Below are positions 1 to 9,494 of a DNA stretch of 19,544 nucleotides, piece by piece. Position numbers and translations under genes: made by a program. The notes under the pieces are model-generated. The model did no database searches. It was given only the letters and a program-made list of their open reading frames with translations, and was not told the DNA's origin. The stretch is from Trebouxia sp. TZW2008. Its lineage: Eukaryota > Chlorophyta > Trebouxiophyceae > Trebouxiales > Trebouxiaceae. Numbering within the stretch: the stretch's first letter is position 1; every line of letters begins with the position of its first letter. The stretch covers positions 1-19,544 of the forward strand of contig BDIU01000585.1 of NCBI GenBank assembly GCA_002118135.1. Direction: 5' to 3'.

Positions 1-876
1 TGTCGGCTTTCGCCCATTCGCCATTCGGCTGGGGCTCGTGACCTTTCTGCTCTCTCACTGCATACCACCTGCTAGCGTACCATAACTTGTGTGAGGACTG
101 GTCAAAGTATATTGGCGCTGTTTGAACCGATTGCTGCGGCTTGAACACGAACAAAGCACCTTTCCGAAGAGACCTGATCACTGATGCTGCGCAACAGCTC
201 TCACGAAGCCTCAAAGGTCCTGGTGACCGGGCTGAGAGATGTGGACAACAGATATATGCTCAAGTCAAGTACGCATCGAATTGCGCTGAGGGTCAGCAAT
301 ATCAGCCAAGAAATGACACAGTGCTTGTTGCACAGCACTGACTCATCATATGAGACGCTTTGGCCCATTATGCTCCGTTGACATGAGGCTGAGTCGTGCA
401 ACGGGTGCGCTACGGTTGACTTGGTGAGGCTTGATCTCTTGACGAGGCATTGACGTTGTATTGTCTGTGTTGGGTGACTCCTGCAGAAACCATTTGATTT
501 GCTGTGTCGCTGCAGGTTTGTAGTGTTTGTGAAGGACAGCGCGCTGTAGCAAAACGGCATGTGCACTGCATGTTTGGGCAGACCTCGGTCATTCAGCCTG
601 ACTTGTCTCAAATGGTCATTGCAACGCAACACAGGTTTGCCCCAGCTCTCAAGCAATCCACAGCCATGCCTTCGCATGCAGACTGAGAAGGACACCAGTA
701 GCAGCTGCACCGATCATATTGTCATTATAGTGAAGCGTGCCCTTGCAAACTACATTGGCGACACACATTACTAGCAGCGCAATCATAGTACAAGATGCTG
801 GCATGCATGCAGACATGATCACTGCTATATGTAGGACCTGAAAGAGGTGAAGTGATCACTGCTACATAATGCATAA
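1..876. other. Non-coding stretch left of the LRR gene
   Basis: I see no supportable gene here. The open frames are short, overlap on both strands and resemble no family I know. Just upstream of the LRR start there is a small direct repeat of a TGATCACTGCTA-type motif, at about 817-829 and 852-864. This stretch probably holds the promoter and 5' UTR of the + strand gene, or a missed upstream exon, because a CTGCAG acceptor-like site ends at 887, just inside the next open frame. Confidence 0.4.
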
Positions 877-2170
877 ATGTACTGCAGGCAGAGCCAATCC
901 AGGCAGTCTGAAGATGACAGCATCACAGCAACAATCACGCTTGTAGATATCCTGTTGACTTGTCCACCTGTGCTACGAGCCTTGCACCGTACTACTCTGA
1001 TATCCCTGGCAGCAAGCTGCAGAGAACTACGACAGCTCGTCCAACCTTGCATCAGCGTAATCACTGTTGCAGACATGGCTGATGTCGATCTGCTGCTCAG
1101 AGGCAGATGGCACAACCTGCAATTGATCATCATGCAAGAAAGTCCGCTTCTTTTCCTCAGCATGCTGGAAAACCGCAATAACTTCAATCCTCCTTGGCAG
1201 CTGTTACTTTGCATACAGAGCATCAGCAAAGCAGAGCCTGCAGCTTGGGATAAGCAGAACATAGCAATGCTCCTGAGACCCGCTCATCTTGACAGGGCAG
1301 GGTACACTCAGCATGTCATGCAGTCTGTTGATTTTCTGCTGGAGCATGGCTGGCCCAGGTTTTGCAAGCTCTGGCTCAGCCACACTGAGTCTAGCGAAGT
1401 TGCTGAAGGTTTTCTAGCTAAGCTGAAAGGGGCTGCAATCTGGTGACCTAATGATAATGTCAACGTTATTTGTAGACCTAAAGACATTGAGTCTGCATCT
1501 TGTGCCTGTCAATGTTGCTGTCATGCAGCAAGTCATACATCAAGACCTTCCAGTGCTGAACAACCTGACCCTCTCTAACTGTCAGCTAGGCGCAGAAGCA
1601 CTGTCAATGACGGAGAAGGCACAGTGGCCTTGGCTCAAACGCCTGCAGCTAGACGGCAACACAATGGATCCTGCTGCGGTGGCTTGCCTTTTCAGATGCG
1701 ACTTTCCTGAGCTACAGGAACTTCAGCTCAACAACACAACAATAGATGCTTCTGGCATGCAACACCTTACTGACACCAATCGGTGGCATGTGACAAAACT
1801 TGGCCTTGCCAACAATGAATTGGATGCTGCAGTTATAAAGCATCTAGTCCTTGCGCCATGGTACAATCTTGCAGAGCTGGATTTGGGTGGCAATCTGCTT
1901 GATAGGAAAAGCATCAATTTCCTCTCACAAGTGCCGTGGCTTTCATTGCACACATTGGTGCTTGATGAGCAAATTTTGAGATTTGCAAGAATGCTAGGGC
2001 TCGCCAATCATCTGACCCAGCCAGACGAGTATCATAAGCAACAGTTGCTAGAGCATCACCCGCAGCAGCAATTGGAAAATGACAATGAACAGCAAATCTT
2101 GGTTCACAGGGCGCATATGGGTATAACTGCGTGGTTCAGCCGGCAAACAATATTAGTGAATTTGGCTTAA
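877..2170 (+). CDS. F-box-like / leucine-rich-repeat protein, frame broken or with one short intron
   Basis: Two consecutive + strand open frames (877-1446 and 1451-2170) together read as one LRR protein. The N-terminal part, with LISLAASCRELRQLVQ at about residues 40-55, resembles the F-box-like start seen in many algal LRR proteins (a general impression, not a database hit). About five LRR units of roughly 24-28 residues follow, with L-x-L-x-x-N cores such as LKRLQLDGN, LQELQLNN, VTKLGLANN and LAELDLGGN. Such proteins are usually protein-binding scaffolds or ubiquitin-ligase adaptors; the target is unknown. The frames differ by one nucleotide, with TGA at 1444. A GT-AG intron at 1409-1475 (67 bp, TTATTTGTAG acceptor) would restore frame and give 408 aa. 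However, its GTTTTC donor is unlike the others here, and it would remove residues that fit the LRR period. A frameshift or pseudogene is therefore also possible. The start is the first ATG after an in-frame TAA, but a CAG acceptor at 887 could replace it. Confidence 0.65.
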
Positions 2171-2442
2171 TTTGCAGCTTGAGCCAAACACTTGAGATCT
2201 GGCAGGCACCTATTCAGATTGACAAGTCGAACCTGACTGTGGTGACATCACTCGAGACACTCACTATTAGAAGTGGAGAGCAGTAGGCAGCAAACCTATT
2301 TTGTGCAATTGATTCAGAAGCAAAAGCGTTTTGGCTGTAGCTCTTCAAGTTTGCCATATTGCATTCAGCTGGCATTCAGCGATTTGTGAAGTCACCTTAA
2401 GCTTGATGTGTCCAGGCTTGTGAAGCATGCTAAGTGTGCATG

Positions 2443-2447
2443 TGTAA
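2443..2447 (+). terminator. Candidate TGTAA polyadenylation signal of the LRR gene
   Basis: TGTAA lies 273 nt past the LRR stop. It is the typical chlorophyte poly(A) signal. A second TGTAA occurs about 100 nt further on. Confidence 0.35.
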
Positions 2448-2664
2448 ATTATATGCTGTTTGATGCTGATGGCGTCTGAAGTCATGGCAGACTTTTACTC
2501 ATGTGTCAGCATCAAAACATGGTCTGAGGCTGCACTTCCACAGCACATGTAACATCCTTGCGATCTGTGACATGGCCAGCATAGTAAGTCATGCACATCA
2601 TCTTGCAGTACATTGATGACTTGCGCAGCCTCTCAGCTTTGGCGCTGATGCTTGTGCAAAGATG

Positions 2665-2669
2665 TTACA
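2665..2669 (-). terminator. Candidate TGTAA polyadenylation signal of the membrane-protein gene
   Basis: TGTAA on the - strand, 226 nt past the TGA at 2895. The motif is short, so chance occurrence is possible. Confidence 0.3.
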
Positions 2670-2894
2670 GCTGATCTGATGTCACGTACAAATGCAGGAT
2701 GCAAATTGATTGTCACGAAAGGACATTGCCATCAATATTCAGAATCATACATGCATCATGATCACTCAGCTATTGATCCTGCAGGAGGGCAACTGCAGTC
2801 AAGCTTGCAGAGTGCTGATGGCTTGCAGTCTACAATGTCACCTGTGACATAAGTTTGCAAGGCATTGCATGGGTATCAAGTTTGGCAGAAGCAG

Positions 2895-5800
2895 TCAGTA
2901 GTCTCTGTACATGTAATTAGACCCGCTCAAGTCATCCTCATGCTGCTGGTACTCATCAGCATTGCTCTTCATTGAAGGAAACAAGCTACTCAGTCTGCCA
3001 GTCAGATGCAGCATTGTGCTTCCTTGCTTGCTCATGGACTGCGTGCCCGCAATACCGCTCTTGCTGGCCTCAATCCCGCTCTTCTTGCTCTGCAGTCCAT
3101 CCTGCTGCATGCTTTCAGCATCTGCTCTTTTGCTGCCTGAGTTGCTGTTGTCAGCAAAGGCACCAGGCTTTTCTGACAAGGCCTGCTCCAGGGGTCCAGG
3201 GGGGCTGGCTGACTGAAACCCCTGAGTTTTGGGGGGCCTGTCTGCAGCCTCAGCACTGCGTACTGACCTTTCTGCTGCATCCCACAGGTGCTTGAACTTG
3301 CTCTGAAACCTGCAGGCCCAAAAAGGTTGTCTGCATGTCTTGCTCTGCATGCCTGTCATATTCTGCAGCAAGTGTATCAAACACCCGGGTTTTTACATGC
3401 AATACAAACACACAAGACCCCAAGCAACAGCTGATGTGCAAGCATGCATAACTCTCACATCGTGACGCGTAAGCTGCATGTGAAATCACGTTTATTGATG
3501 ACCTGATAAGGTTTGGCAAGACCTGGCTCACCCATACCTGGCTGGAAGCTTGCTTGTGATGGGCACACAGCAAAAGTGAGCAAAGTTTGGGCAAAAAGGA
3601 TTGCTTGCCAGAAGCATGAGAGTGAGTCTTTCCAGCACAAATGCAGATCACACATCAGTCCACGTGAGCTGGAGAGTGTATTTATGATTGTCATTACGTA
3701 TTTGAGCACATGCGCTAGGTGTGTATATGGCCCAAGTCCTATCTCGCCAGGCAGGCTTGTTTTGAGCGTCTTAGAAAATGTGATCACACTCACCTTTGCA
3801 TCGTGTACAAGTCATCAGTTCTTGGCACTCCATCTCGCTCAAATGTAAGCCATACGTCCTTCCATACATTCCAGGATTCCATGTCATAGATTAGAACATC
3901 CTGGGTGGGATTCTGCACCACGTCAATGGCTGCTTCAAAGTAAGCTGGGGTCTTGTCAGTGGACCTGAAGACACACAATACTTGTTTGTATTGGCGTTAC
4001 GGGCTACTGTCCTGGCGAACCATTGCATAAGAGGAAAAGTTGACTTGACACATGTAAGGCATATGCTGAACGACTCGAAGAGGAGAGCAGCTGCTGCAGC
4101 TATGTTGACAGAGCCAGGCTGGTGTTATTTATCTGAGCAGGGCATGGCAAGGGCGGGGCAAAGGCAAAGGGCAGGGCACCAACGCAAAGGCAGGGCAGGG
4201 CAAGGGAAGGGCAGGGCAGGGAAACAAGGCAGAGGCAGGGCAAGGGTAGGGCAGGGCACCAAGGCAAAGGCAGGGCAGGGCAGGGCACGGCAAGGTCAGG
4301 GCAGGGCAAGGGAAGGTCAGGGCAGGGGACCAAGGCAAAGGCAAGGCAAAAGCAGGGCAGGGCAGGGCACCAAGGCAATGGCAGGGCAAGGCATGGGTAT
4401 GGCAGGGCACTAAGGCAAAAGCAGGGCAAGGCATGGGTATGGCAGGGCACTCAGGCAAAAGCAGGACGAGGCAAGGGTAGGGCAGGGCACTTAGGCAAAG
4501 GCAGGGTGAGGCAACTTGCCAGCTCCGATGACTATCATAGGGCAACTGATAAGCACAGAGCAACTAACAACCACAGGGCAACGTACTGAGGCAGGGACAG
4601 CCCAATACGAAGCCTATTGAGATCAAGCACAAAGGCATTAAGCGCTAGACCTGAGAGCTAGGCAGCTGGTGAGCAGTGCAAAGTCACACTTGATGAGCAG
4701 TGCAAGCTAGCGGCATAGTTCACCTCCCCGCTTCGTTGCATTATTGCAGTCAACTCGGCATAGCTCACCCAGAGTTTTTCTGCGGTGCTGAAAATGCTGT
4801 GAGCGCTCTTGCCCTCCATGTAATCCTCAGCAAACTTGGCGCTCGACTTTAGCCAAGTATCATGAAATCTTGAGGTGATGGTTCTCATGATGCAACAAGT
4901 CGTGCAAAACTTTTTGAAAATCTGTTGTCAACAGCCTACCTGAAGAACTCCTGCCTGTGCTGAAAGTCAACCGGAACAGTGTGAGAGCTCTTGCCCTTCA
5001 TGCGGTTCTCAGCCAATTCAGCCCTCAGCCGGTCTTCATTGATCTGCCGCTGCTTCAGGGCAGCTTCCTTCCTGGAGGCATCCCAAGCAGGGTTGCCCTG
5101 AAACCACATGGGTCACAGGGTAAGGCAACTTTCAATCAACAGAAACAGTGTGAGCGCTTTCCACCCTCATGCAGCCTTCAGTCAATTCGGTCCTTAGCTG
5201 ATCTTCAGTGATCTGCAGCTGCTTCAGGGCAGCTTCCTTGCAAGAAGCGTCCCCAGCAGGGTTGCCTGAAAGGCAAGCAGCACACATCAAACAGCAGAGC
5301 AAATTGGCATCATGACTGCCCTTACGCTTGCTGGTCATGAGACCAGACTGCAAGCAGTCTGAAACAAACTCTTGCTGTTTCAAGGCTGCTGCATGAGTAA
5401 GCACATCTGAAGCAGGGTTCGCTCACAATGACAGTGAGTGCAGAGTAAAGCCAGTGACATGGCTGCTCGTAGTCTTACTGCTGATGATCTGAGTCTATAG
5501 CGGTCTTTGGCCATATCTGATGCCGTTTCAAAGTCAAGGAGCAAAGGTTTGGATATGCAGCCACACACGCCCGACATTTATCATACATACAATTGCAGAT
5601 GAATCACAGACTCATGTGAGATCAGATCACATGCTGGATTGATTGCTTGTTTGATTGCAGTACTGACCTGAGTACCAGACTTAGCACTGAACATCCTTGA
5701 GATGAGATTGGTGCCCCTTGGAGTATAATGCGGTGACTCAGCACTCAGAGGAGATCCAAACGCATCGTTCTGCTTCGCAACATCCGGGAATGCAAACCCT

Positions 5801-8779
5801 TTGGCTAAAGGGCTGTCTCCAACTGCCCCAGGGCTGCTGCCAACAGCCCCAGCTCCGATCTGCCCCCTCTGCCCTGACTGCGTCCTGGCAAAGGCCATGT
5901 TCTGCAGCTTCTGCATTTTCTGCACATGGTCTGGGCTGCCGACTGCATTACTGATGATCACGCCATCAGCCGCCGCATTGACTGCTACCCCATGCTTGCC
6001 TGCTTTGCCTTCCTTTGCTGCTGCTGCTGCTGCTGCTGACCGCGCTTTCGCTGCTGCTGCAATGCGGCGCAGGCGCCAGAAGCGGCAGCATAGCACGAGC
6101 AGCACGAAGGCGACGGCAATCACAACTCCCACCACAATGCCGATGATCATGGTTTTGTTGGACTTTGTGGTGACGCCTGCATTGCAACAGCCATAGCTGA
6201 TGTGCATGCAAACTAAGATTCTATAGTCTTTTTTGAGCACATTCAAATCCCCAAATTGTTGAAAATATCATCATAAAAATTGTGAAAGAAAGGTAATTTT
6301 ACTCGACAAACCCAGAACTGTTCATCAAGAGCTCAGTGGTAGAGCAGAAAAAAGCCAAAAAAAGGGAGTTCTGTGTTGTTGGGCGCCAGAACAAAAGCCT
6401 CTGTGAGCAGAAGCAGCGTGGTAAAGAAGCTGAGAATGGTGTCAAGCAGATGCAGCGCATGTAGTTTTGAGTTGTTTGACAGCCTTGCAGAAATTGAGTC
6501 TGCAGGACCAGAGCAGCAGACCTAGTTAGAGACAGTTGATTGCTTCTGTACGCACCTAATTGGGCCTGCTGAGCCTGCCTAGATCACATTCATAATGAAT
6601 GAATGAATGAATGAATGAATGAATGAATGAATGAATGCATGCGTGCATGCATGCATGCGCGAGCGAGCGAATGAGAGCAGCATCTGTACAAAGGATGTGC
6701 AAAACATCTTGATGCAACCAACAGCAGGACTGTGGAGGGTCAGTCATATGCACGCTGCACAGCAGATAAGAATGGGTCTGAAACCACAGCCAGTGCTCAA
6801 CCCTCAGACAAGTATCAGATGAACAGGTCAAAGATGATTTGGGTGTACCTTGGCAGGTGCCTGTACTGTTGTTGAGGGTACAGATGCTGTTGTACAGCCC
6901 AGGCACAGTGGACTGAATGGACAGCAAGCTGGTCCCTGACACACCAACTCCCAAAGTCTTCAGAGACGACTGCATGGCACAGCCGAGTCTGAAGGACTGA
7001 TACATGCAGCTATGATTGCATAGCGCTGGAGCATTTGCTTGAGGCTAGAGTGCAGGAGAGAAATGTTTTGCCACCTGTCCTGCAATGCCAAACTCAGACG
7101 GCGCTGAGTGCAGAAAGCTGCTGAATTACCAGGAATTCCAGCAAAACATTTTGCAATGCTCCAAAGGTGAAACTGGATAGCACTGACTGTGCCAAATTGC
7201 TTGACTCACCAGGAACTGAGTGCCAGCAATCACAAAGCTGAGGTGAGATCCAGTGGCTGCCACACCTCTTACATTGCCCATTGTCAAACTTGATGATCAA
7301 GCATGACATGACATCGCATTCAGGCAGTCAGTTTGGCAATACTGCCATGTCAAAAGAGAACAGCCTTAGCTAGTGTGTCAAGCCGCTGACTCACCAAGAA
7401 TTGAGTGCCAGCAACGACAGAGCTCAGGTGAGATCCAGTTGCTGCCACACTGCTTGCATTGCCCACATCAAACTCAGTGGTCACATCAGCATTGCCAGCT
7501 GTCGACAGTAGCCTCCGTCTGGCAGTTTCTGTTGACGTGATGCTGGTGATGATGATCTCATTGGTGTTGTTGACGTAAGGTGGCATGTACAACCACAGCG
7601 CCTCAATCAACTTAGCCTGCAGGACAAAAGGAGCATCAGTTCAAGTTCCAGTTTTAATGTTGCAAGTTTTTTGTTGTGTTGGGTTTGCTTGGCTGCGCTG
7701 ATGCTGCAGAAGTGATGCTGGTGATGATGATCTCATTTGTGCTTGTGACACAAAGTGGCATGTTTAGCAGAACAAACGTGGCATCAGATCAGGTTTCCGG
7801 CTTGCAGGCAAGGGCTATAACTACCACTGTTTCAGGGCATGCATGACAGGAGCTTAGGGCTTGAAATGGCAGTCACAGGTGAGTACCTGTGAGGAAGAGC
7901 CAAAGGGCAGGATGCTGCTGCCAGTGAGCCTGATGACTGCCTGCAAGGCGCTCTGGCGAGGGTCCACAGGTGGAGGGGGTGAGGGGGGTGGGGGTGCTGG
8001 GGGCGGCGAGGGGGGTGGCGAGGGGGGTGGAGCTGCAGGTACAGATAGGGTATTCAAGGACATGCACATGACCACATGAGACAGAAACTTGCTGAGCTGA
8101 CATGATCACTTGTCCCTAGGTGGAAGGGGGAGAGAGGTGGAGGTGCAGGAGACGTGAAGGCGGGGGGGCAAGGGGGTTGGAGCTGCAGGTATGTACAGCA
8201 TGTTCAGTAGCAGACAGATGATAGCAAACGAAAGGAAAGAAAGGTTTGTGTTCTGACGCATGATGGTGGGAATATCTGTGTGTAAGGGCATCCTAGGCAG
8301 AACAGATGGTATGAGCTTCAATAGGTTGAGTTTTTGCCGAAGCAACTTGCCTTGCAGCTTAACCCCAGTGCCATGTTATGCTAAGCTCAATGCAGTGGGG
8401 CACTGCTAATGAAAGCACAAGTTGAAAGTACAACTGATATCACAGGCTCAGGGTGAACCCTGACCCTTGGTATTTGATGAGCCACAACCGAACAGTATGT
8501 GGAGACAGTTGCCATTCTGAGGTCACATCATGCTATCAAACATGACAGGTGCACTTGCCAAAGCATCTTACATGGCCTTTGCTTGCCAGCTGTGGCATAG
8601 GCATAAGTCCCGCTGCTGGTCCCTCCAAAGAACCCAGATGGAAGCTGGCTAAACAGAGTCGCAGTTGGCGTCTGGGTAGCAGTAGCAGTAGCAGTAGGAG
8701 TTGCTGCGTCCGTGGCCGCTTTTGCGCTCGTCAGCAACAGCAGTCCCGATAGTGCCGCAGAGAACCTCTGTGAAAGCAT
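2895..8779 (-). CDS. Single-pass membrane protein with PPSPPP ectodomain and long cytoplasmic tail (8 exons, 649 aa)
   Basis: Exons: 8779-8572, 8032-7887, 7616-7395, 6969-6849, 6176-5668, 5097-4940, 3964-3794, 3309-2895. They sum to 1950 nt with every phase matching and GT-AG introns (donors GTAAGA, GTACTC, GTGAGT, GTACAC, GTCAGT, GTAGGC, GTGAGT). I preferred the ATG at 8779 to the one at 8827 because it gives a clean signal peptide (residues 1-21, ending TSAKA). Then come a Thr/Ala-rich stretch, a PPPSPPPSPPPAPPPP block (about 71-90), an ectodomain with ETARRRLLS (about 148-156) and N-x-S/T sequons, and a TM helix at about 242-264 (IIGIVVGVVIAVAFVLLVL). The cytoplasmic tail of ~385 residues starts with RFWRLRR, is Ala-rich, then has a charged helical part (exon 6) and a segment with YDMESWNVWKDVW (exon 7). 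Hydroxyproline-type SPPP blocks are typical of algal wall glycoproteins. A wall-linked sensor is an inference; I do not recognise the tail. A 9-codon-longer exon 4 (acceptor TATCAG) is also in frame. Confidence 0.83.
3310..3793 (-). other. Intron 7 of the membrane-protein gene
   Basis: A 484-bp intron with GTGAGT donor and CCTGCAG acceptor. I see no clear exon copy in it. It holds one copy of the dispersed ~85-bp repeat (3700-3790). Confidence 0.6.
3700..3790 (+). repeat. Dispersed ~85-bp intronic repeat, copy 1
   Basis: The core GCTAGGTGTGTATATGGCCC, then AAGTCCT and CTTGTTTTGAGC, is shared with 10961-11042 and 18761-18850. Those copies lie in introns of two other, unrelated genes, all in the same + orientation. 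This copy lies in intron 7 of the membrane-protein gene. The copies are clearly diverged, and no terminal inverted repeats are obvious. Confidence 0.6.
4136..4515 (+). repeat. G-rich minisatellite (GGCAGGGCAAGG / CACCAAGGCAAA)
   Basis: About 380 bp of imperfect tandem repeats built from GGCAGGGCA, AGGCAAAGGCA and GGGCACCAAGGCAA modules, strongly purine-rich on the + strand and so pyrimidine-rich in the transcript. The long open frames on both strands here are by-products of the repeat and are not genes. The repeat is internal to intron 6 of the membrane-protein gene. Confidence 0.9.
4769..4850 (-). pseudogene. Decayed copy of membrane-protein exon 6 (downstream copy)
   Basis: Encodes AEDYMEGKSAHSIF, matching AENRMKGKSSHTVP of real exon 6, about 182 bp further along the transcript. 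It ends at a usable-looking GTGAGC donor (4768), but in phase 0. Exon 7 needs phase 2, so including this copy would break the frame. Confidence 0.65.
5098..5667 (-). other. Intron 5 of the membrane-protein gene
   Basis: A 570-bp intron with a GTCAGT donor and TTTCAG acceptor. It contains an upstream copy of exon 6. The stretch 5340-5577 also has some exon-like runs (KPLLLDFETASDMAKDRYR, then a GTAAGA) with no usable acceptor before them, and I do not call it an exon. Confidence 0.55.
5130..5265 (-). pseudogene. Near-intact copy of membrane-protein exon 6 (upstream copy)
   Basis: Begins at a TTTCAG acceptor and reads NPAGDASCKEAALKQLQITE, against NPAWDASRKEAALKQRQINE in real exon 6, 168 bp away. 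It is open for ~43 codons but has one G fewer at the acceptor, so the phase is wrong. It ends in a TGA at the position where the real exon continues FQHRQEFF to its donor. It is probably non-coding but could act as a cassette that truncates the protein. Confidence 0.75.
6177..6848 (-). other. Intron 4 of the membrane-protein gene
   Basis: A 672-bp intron with GTACAC donor and AATGCAG acceptor. It has no exon copy that I can see. It holds a compound microsatellite (6593-6672) and a short tRNA-D-arm-like motif (GAGCTCAGTGGTAGAGC, near 6329-6345). Confidence 0.55.
6593..6672 (+). repeat. Compound tetranucleotide microsatellite
   Basis: About eleven AATG units, then GCAT/GCGT units, then GAGC units, in direct succession within intron 4 of the membrane-protein gene. 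Confidence 0.95.
7130..7275 (-). pseudogene. Two decayed copies of the 3' end of membrane-protein exon 3
   Basis: The first copy (about 7275-7210) closely matches the last ~65 nt of exon 3 and keeps the GTGAGT donor, but has a 1-nt insertion that shifts the frame. The second (about 7190-7130) is more diverged, and its donor has become GTAATT. They sit 185 and 265 bp past the real exon end (7395), inside intron 3. Confidence 0.75.
7617..7886 (-). repeat. Intron 2 of the membrane-protein gene, with a partial exon 3 copy
   Basis: Positions 7713-7763 repeat 7538-7589 of exon 3 (TGATGCTGGTGATGATGATC, then TCATTTGTG and TGGCATGT) at a 175-bp spacing. The copy encodes no continuous frame and has no clear acceptor. 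Confidence 0.7.
8033..8571 (-). pseudogene. Intron 1 of the membrane-protein gene, with a decayed copy of the PPSPPP exon edge
   Basis: At 8182 an ACCTGCAG acceptor followed by CTCCAACCCC mirrors the real exon 2 start at 8032 (ACCTGCAG then CTCCACCCC). The copy runs to about 8116, 150 bp upstream of the real exon, and then degenerates. Its Pro/Ser register is broken (TPLPPRLHVSCTS). Confidence 0.65.
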
Positions 8780-8827
8780 ATGTCTGCTGCCAGGCTTCTT
8801 CAGATACAGTTCTGGGCCATGCAGCAT

Positions 8828-9457
8828 TTGTAGCGAGCGTGTCAGCCCTTACTAGAGGCCGTCATGCGTGAGGCCAAACGCAGAGGTGCAGCAAGGCCGG
8901 CGCAAAGTTGCTGAATTTAGGACACCGGGTCTCAGCTGTTTGCCGGTGCAAGTGTCCCGGCTACAGCGAGGACGCAGCGTCTCTCGCTGCGCAGACACCA
9001 ATCGAGCGGCTGTGTGCAGAGGCAGTCGGACGCTACACAGCAACAGAACTCACTAGATTGAAGCCGGTTCTGCGGTCGCCGATTGACTGACCTGTGCTCA
9101 CGCTCGCTCTTCACAGCAGTTCGCAACAATGCTGACCTATCGCGCTGCCGCAGACGAAGAATTCTGGACAAATTGCAATCAAAGTTTGCCTTTGCCATCA
9201 GTCAAGCCTGTTACAGTAGCCTGCCTGCATTTTTGGCGAAAAGAGCATCAAGAACTGCAGCAACAGCGCAGCAATTGTCACATCACCCAGTGCACACCAC
9301 TCAACTGGAATGCGGACCATGCAGTCGTCAGTATTGCTGATCATGAGTAGATGTGTTATGCCTGAGCGATGCATCAATGTATCAAAATGGATTCGTATGA
9401 TATGCATACAGTGTTCTGATTCAGAGCATCTGAGCACAAAAGCAATGACAAGTGTGA
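8828..9457. other. Intergenic: membrane-protein promoter side and IVD 3' side
   Basis: 630 bp with overlapping short open frames on both strands and a more CpG-rich patch at about 8860-9110, as often seen near gene starts. No recognisable protein. It probably holds the promoter and 5' UTR of the membrane-protein gene. Confidence 0.45.
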
Positions 9458-9462
9458 TTACA
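9458..9462 (-). terminator. Candidate TGTAA polyadenylation signal of the IVD gene
   Basis: TGTAA on the - strand, 33 nt past the IVD stop codon, suggesting a short 3' UTR. Confidence 0.45.
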
Positions 9463-9494
9463 AGAAGGGTTGGCGTTGATAGTCACGATCTATT

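Larger units (their letters stand above)
2171..2894. other. Convergent 3' intergenic region
   Basis: This lies between the stop of the + strand LRR gene and the stop of the - strand membrane-protein gene. It contains the candidate polyadenylation signals of both genes (listed separately). It contains no open frame I would call a gene; the frame at 2652-2852 has no recognisable feature. Confidence 0.6.
3965..4939 (-). other. Intron 6 of the membrane-protein gene
   Basis: A 975-bp intron holding a decayed partial copy of exon 6 (about 4850-4769) and a large G-rich minisatellite (4136-4515). The remainder shows nothing I can name. Confidence 0.6.

Noticed and set aside
201..710. 169-codon - strand open frame
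   Set aside because: Cys/Ser/His-rich shadow-like composition, no domain, and no splice context.
3310..3793. Decayed copies of exon 7 or exon 8 in intron 7
   Set aside because: Only short, scattered matches (such as CCTTTTTG) were found, no better than chance.
4100..4563. Three long open frames of ~115-145 codons in the G-rich repeat
   Set aside because: They are low-complexity translations of the minisatellite on both strands and lie inside an intron with supported flanking exons.
5340..5577. Possible extra exon of the membrane protein (KPLLLDFETASDMAKDRYR, then a GTAAGA)
   Set aside because: There is no AG acceptor between the upstream stop and the open part, and the exon 5 to exon 6 junction already joins in phase without it. 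It may be an old copy of exon 7 or exon 6, but the similarity is too weak to call.
7854..8079. + strand Gly-rich frame (GGGGEGGGGAGGGEGG)
   Set aside because: It is the antisense of the proline-rich exon 2 of the membrane protein.
8780..8827. Upstream ATG at 8827 as the membrane-protein start
   Set aside because: It is in frame, but would bury the clean signal peptide behind 16 charged or polar residues; the ATG at 8779 fits better.
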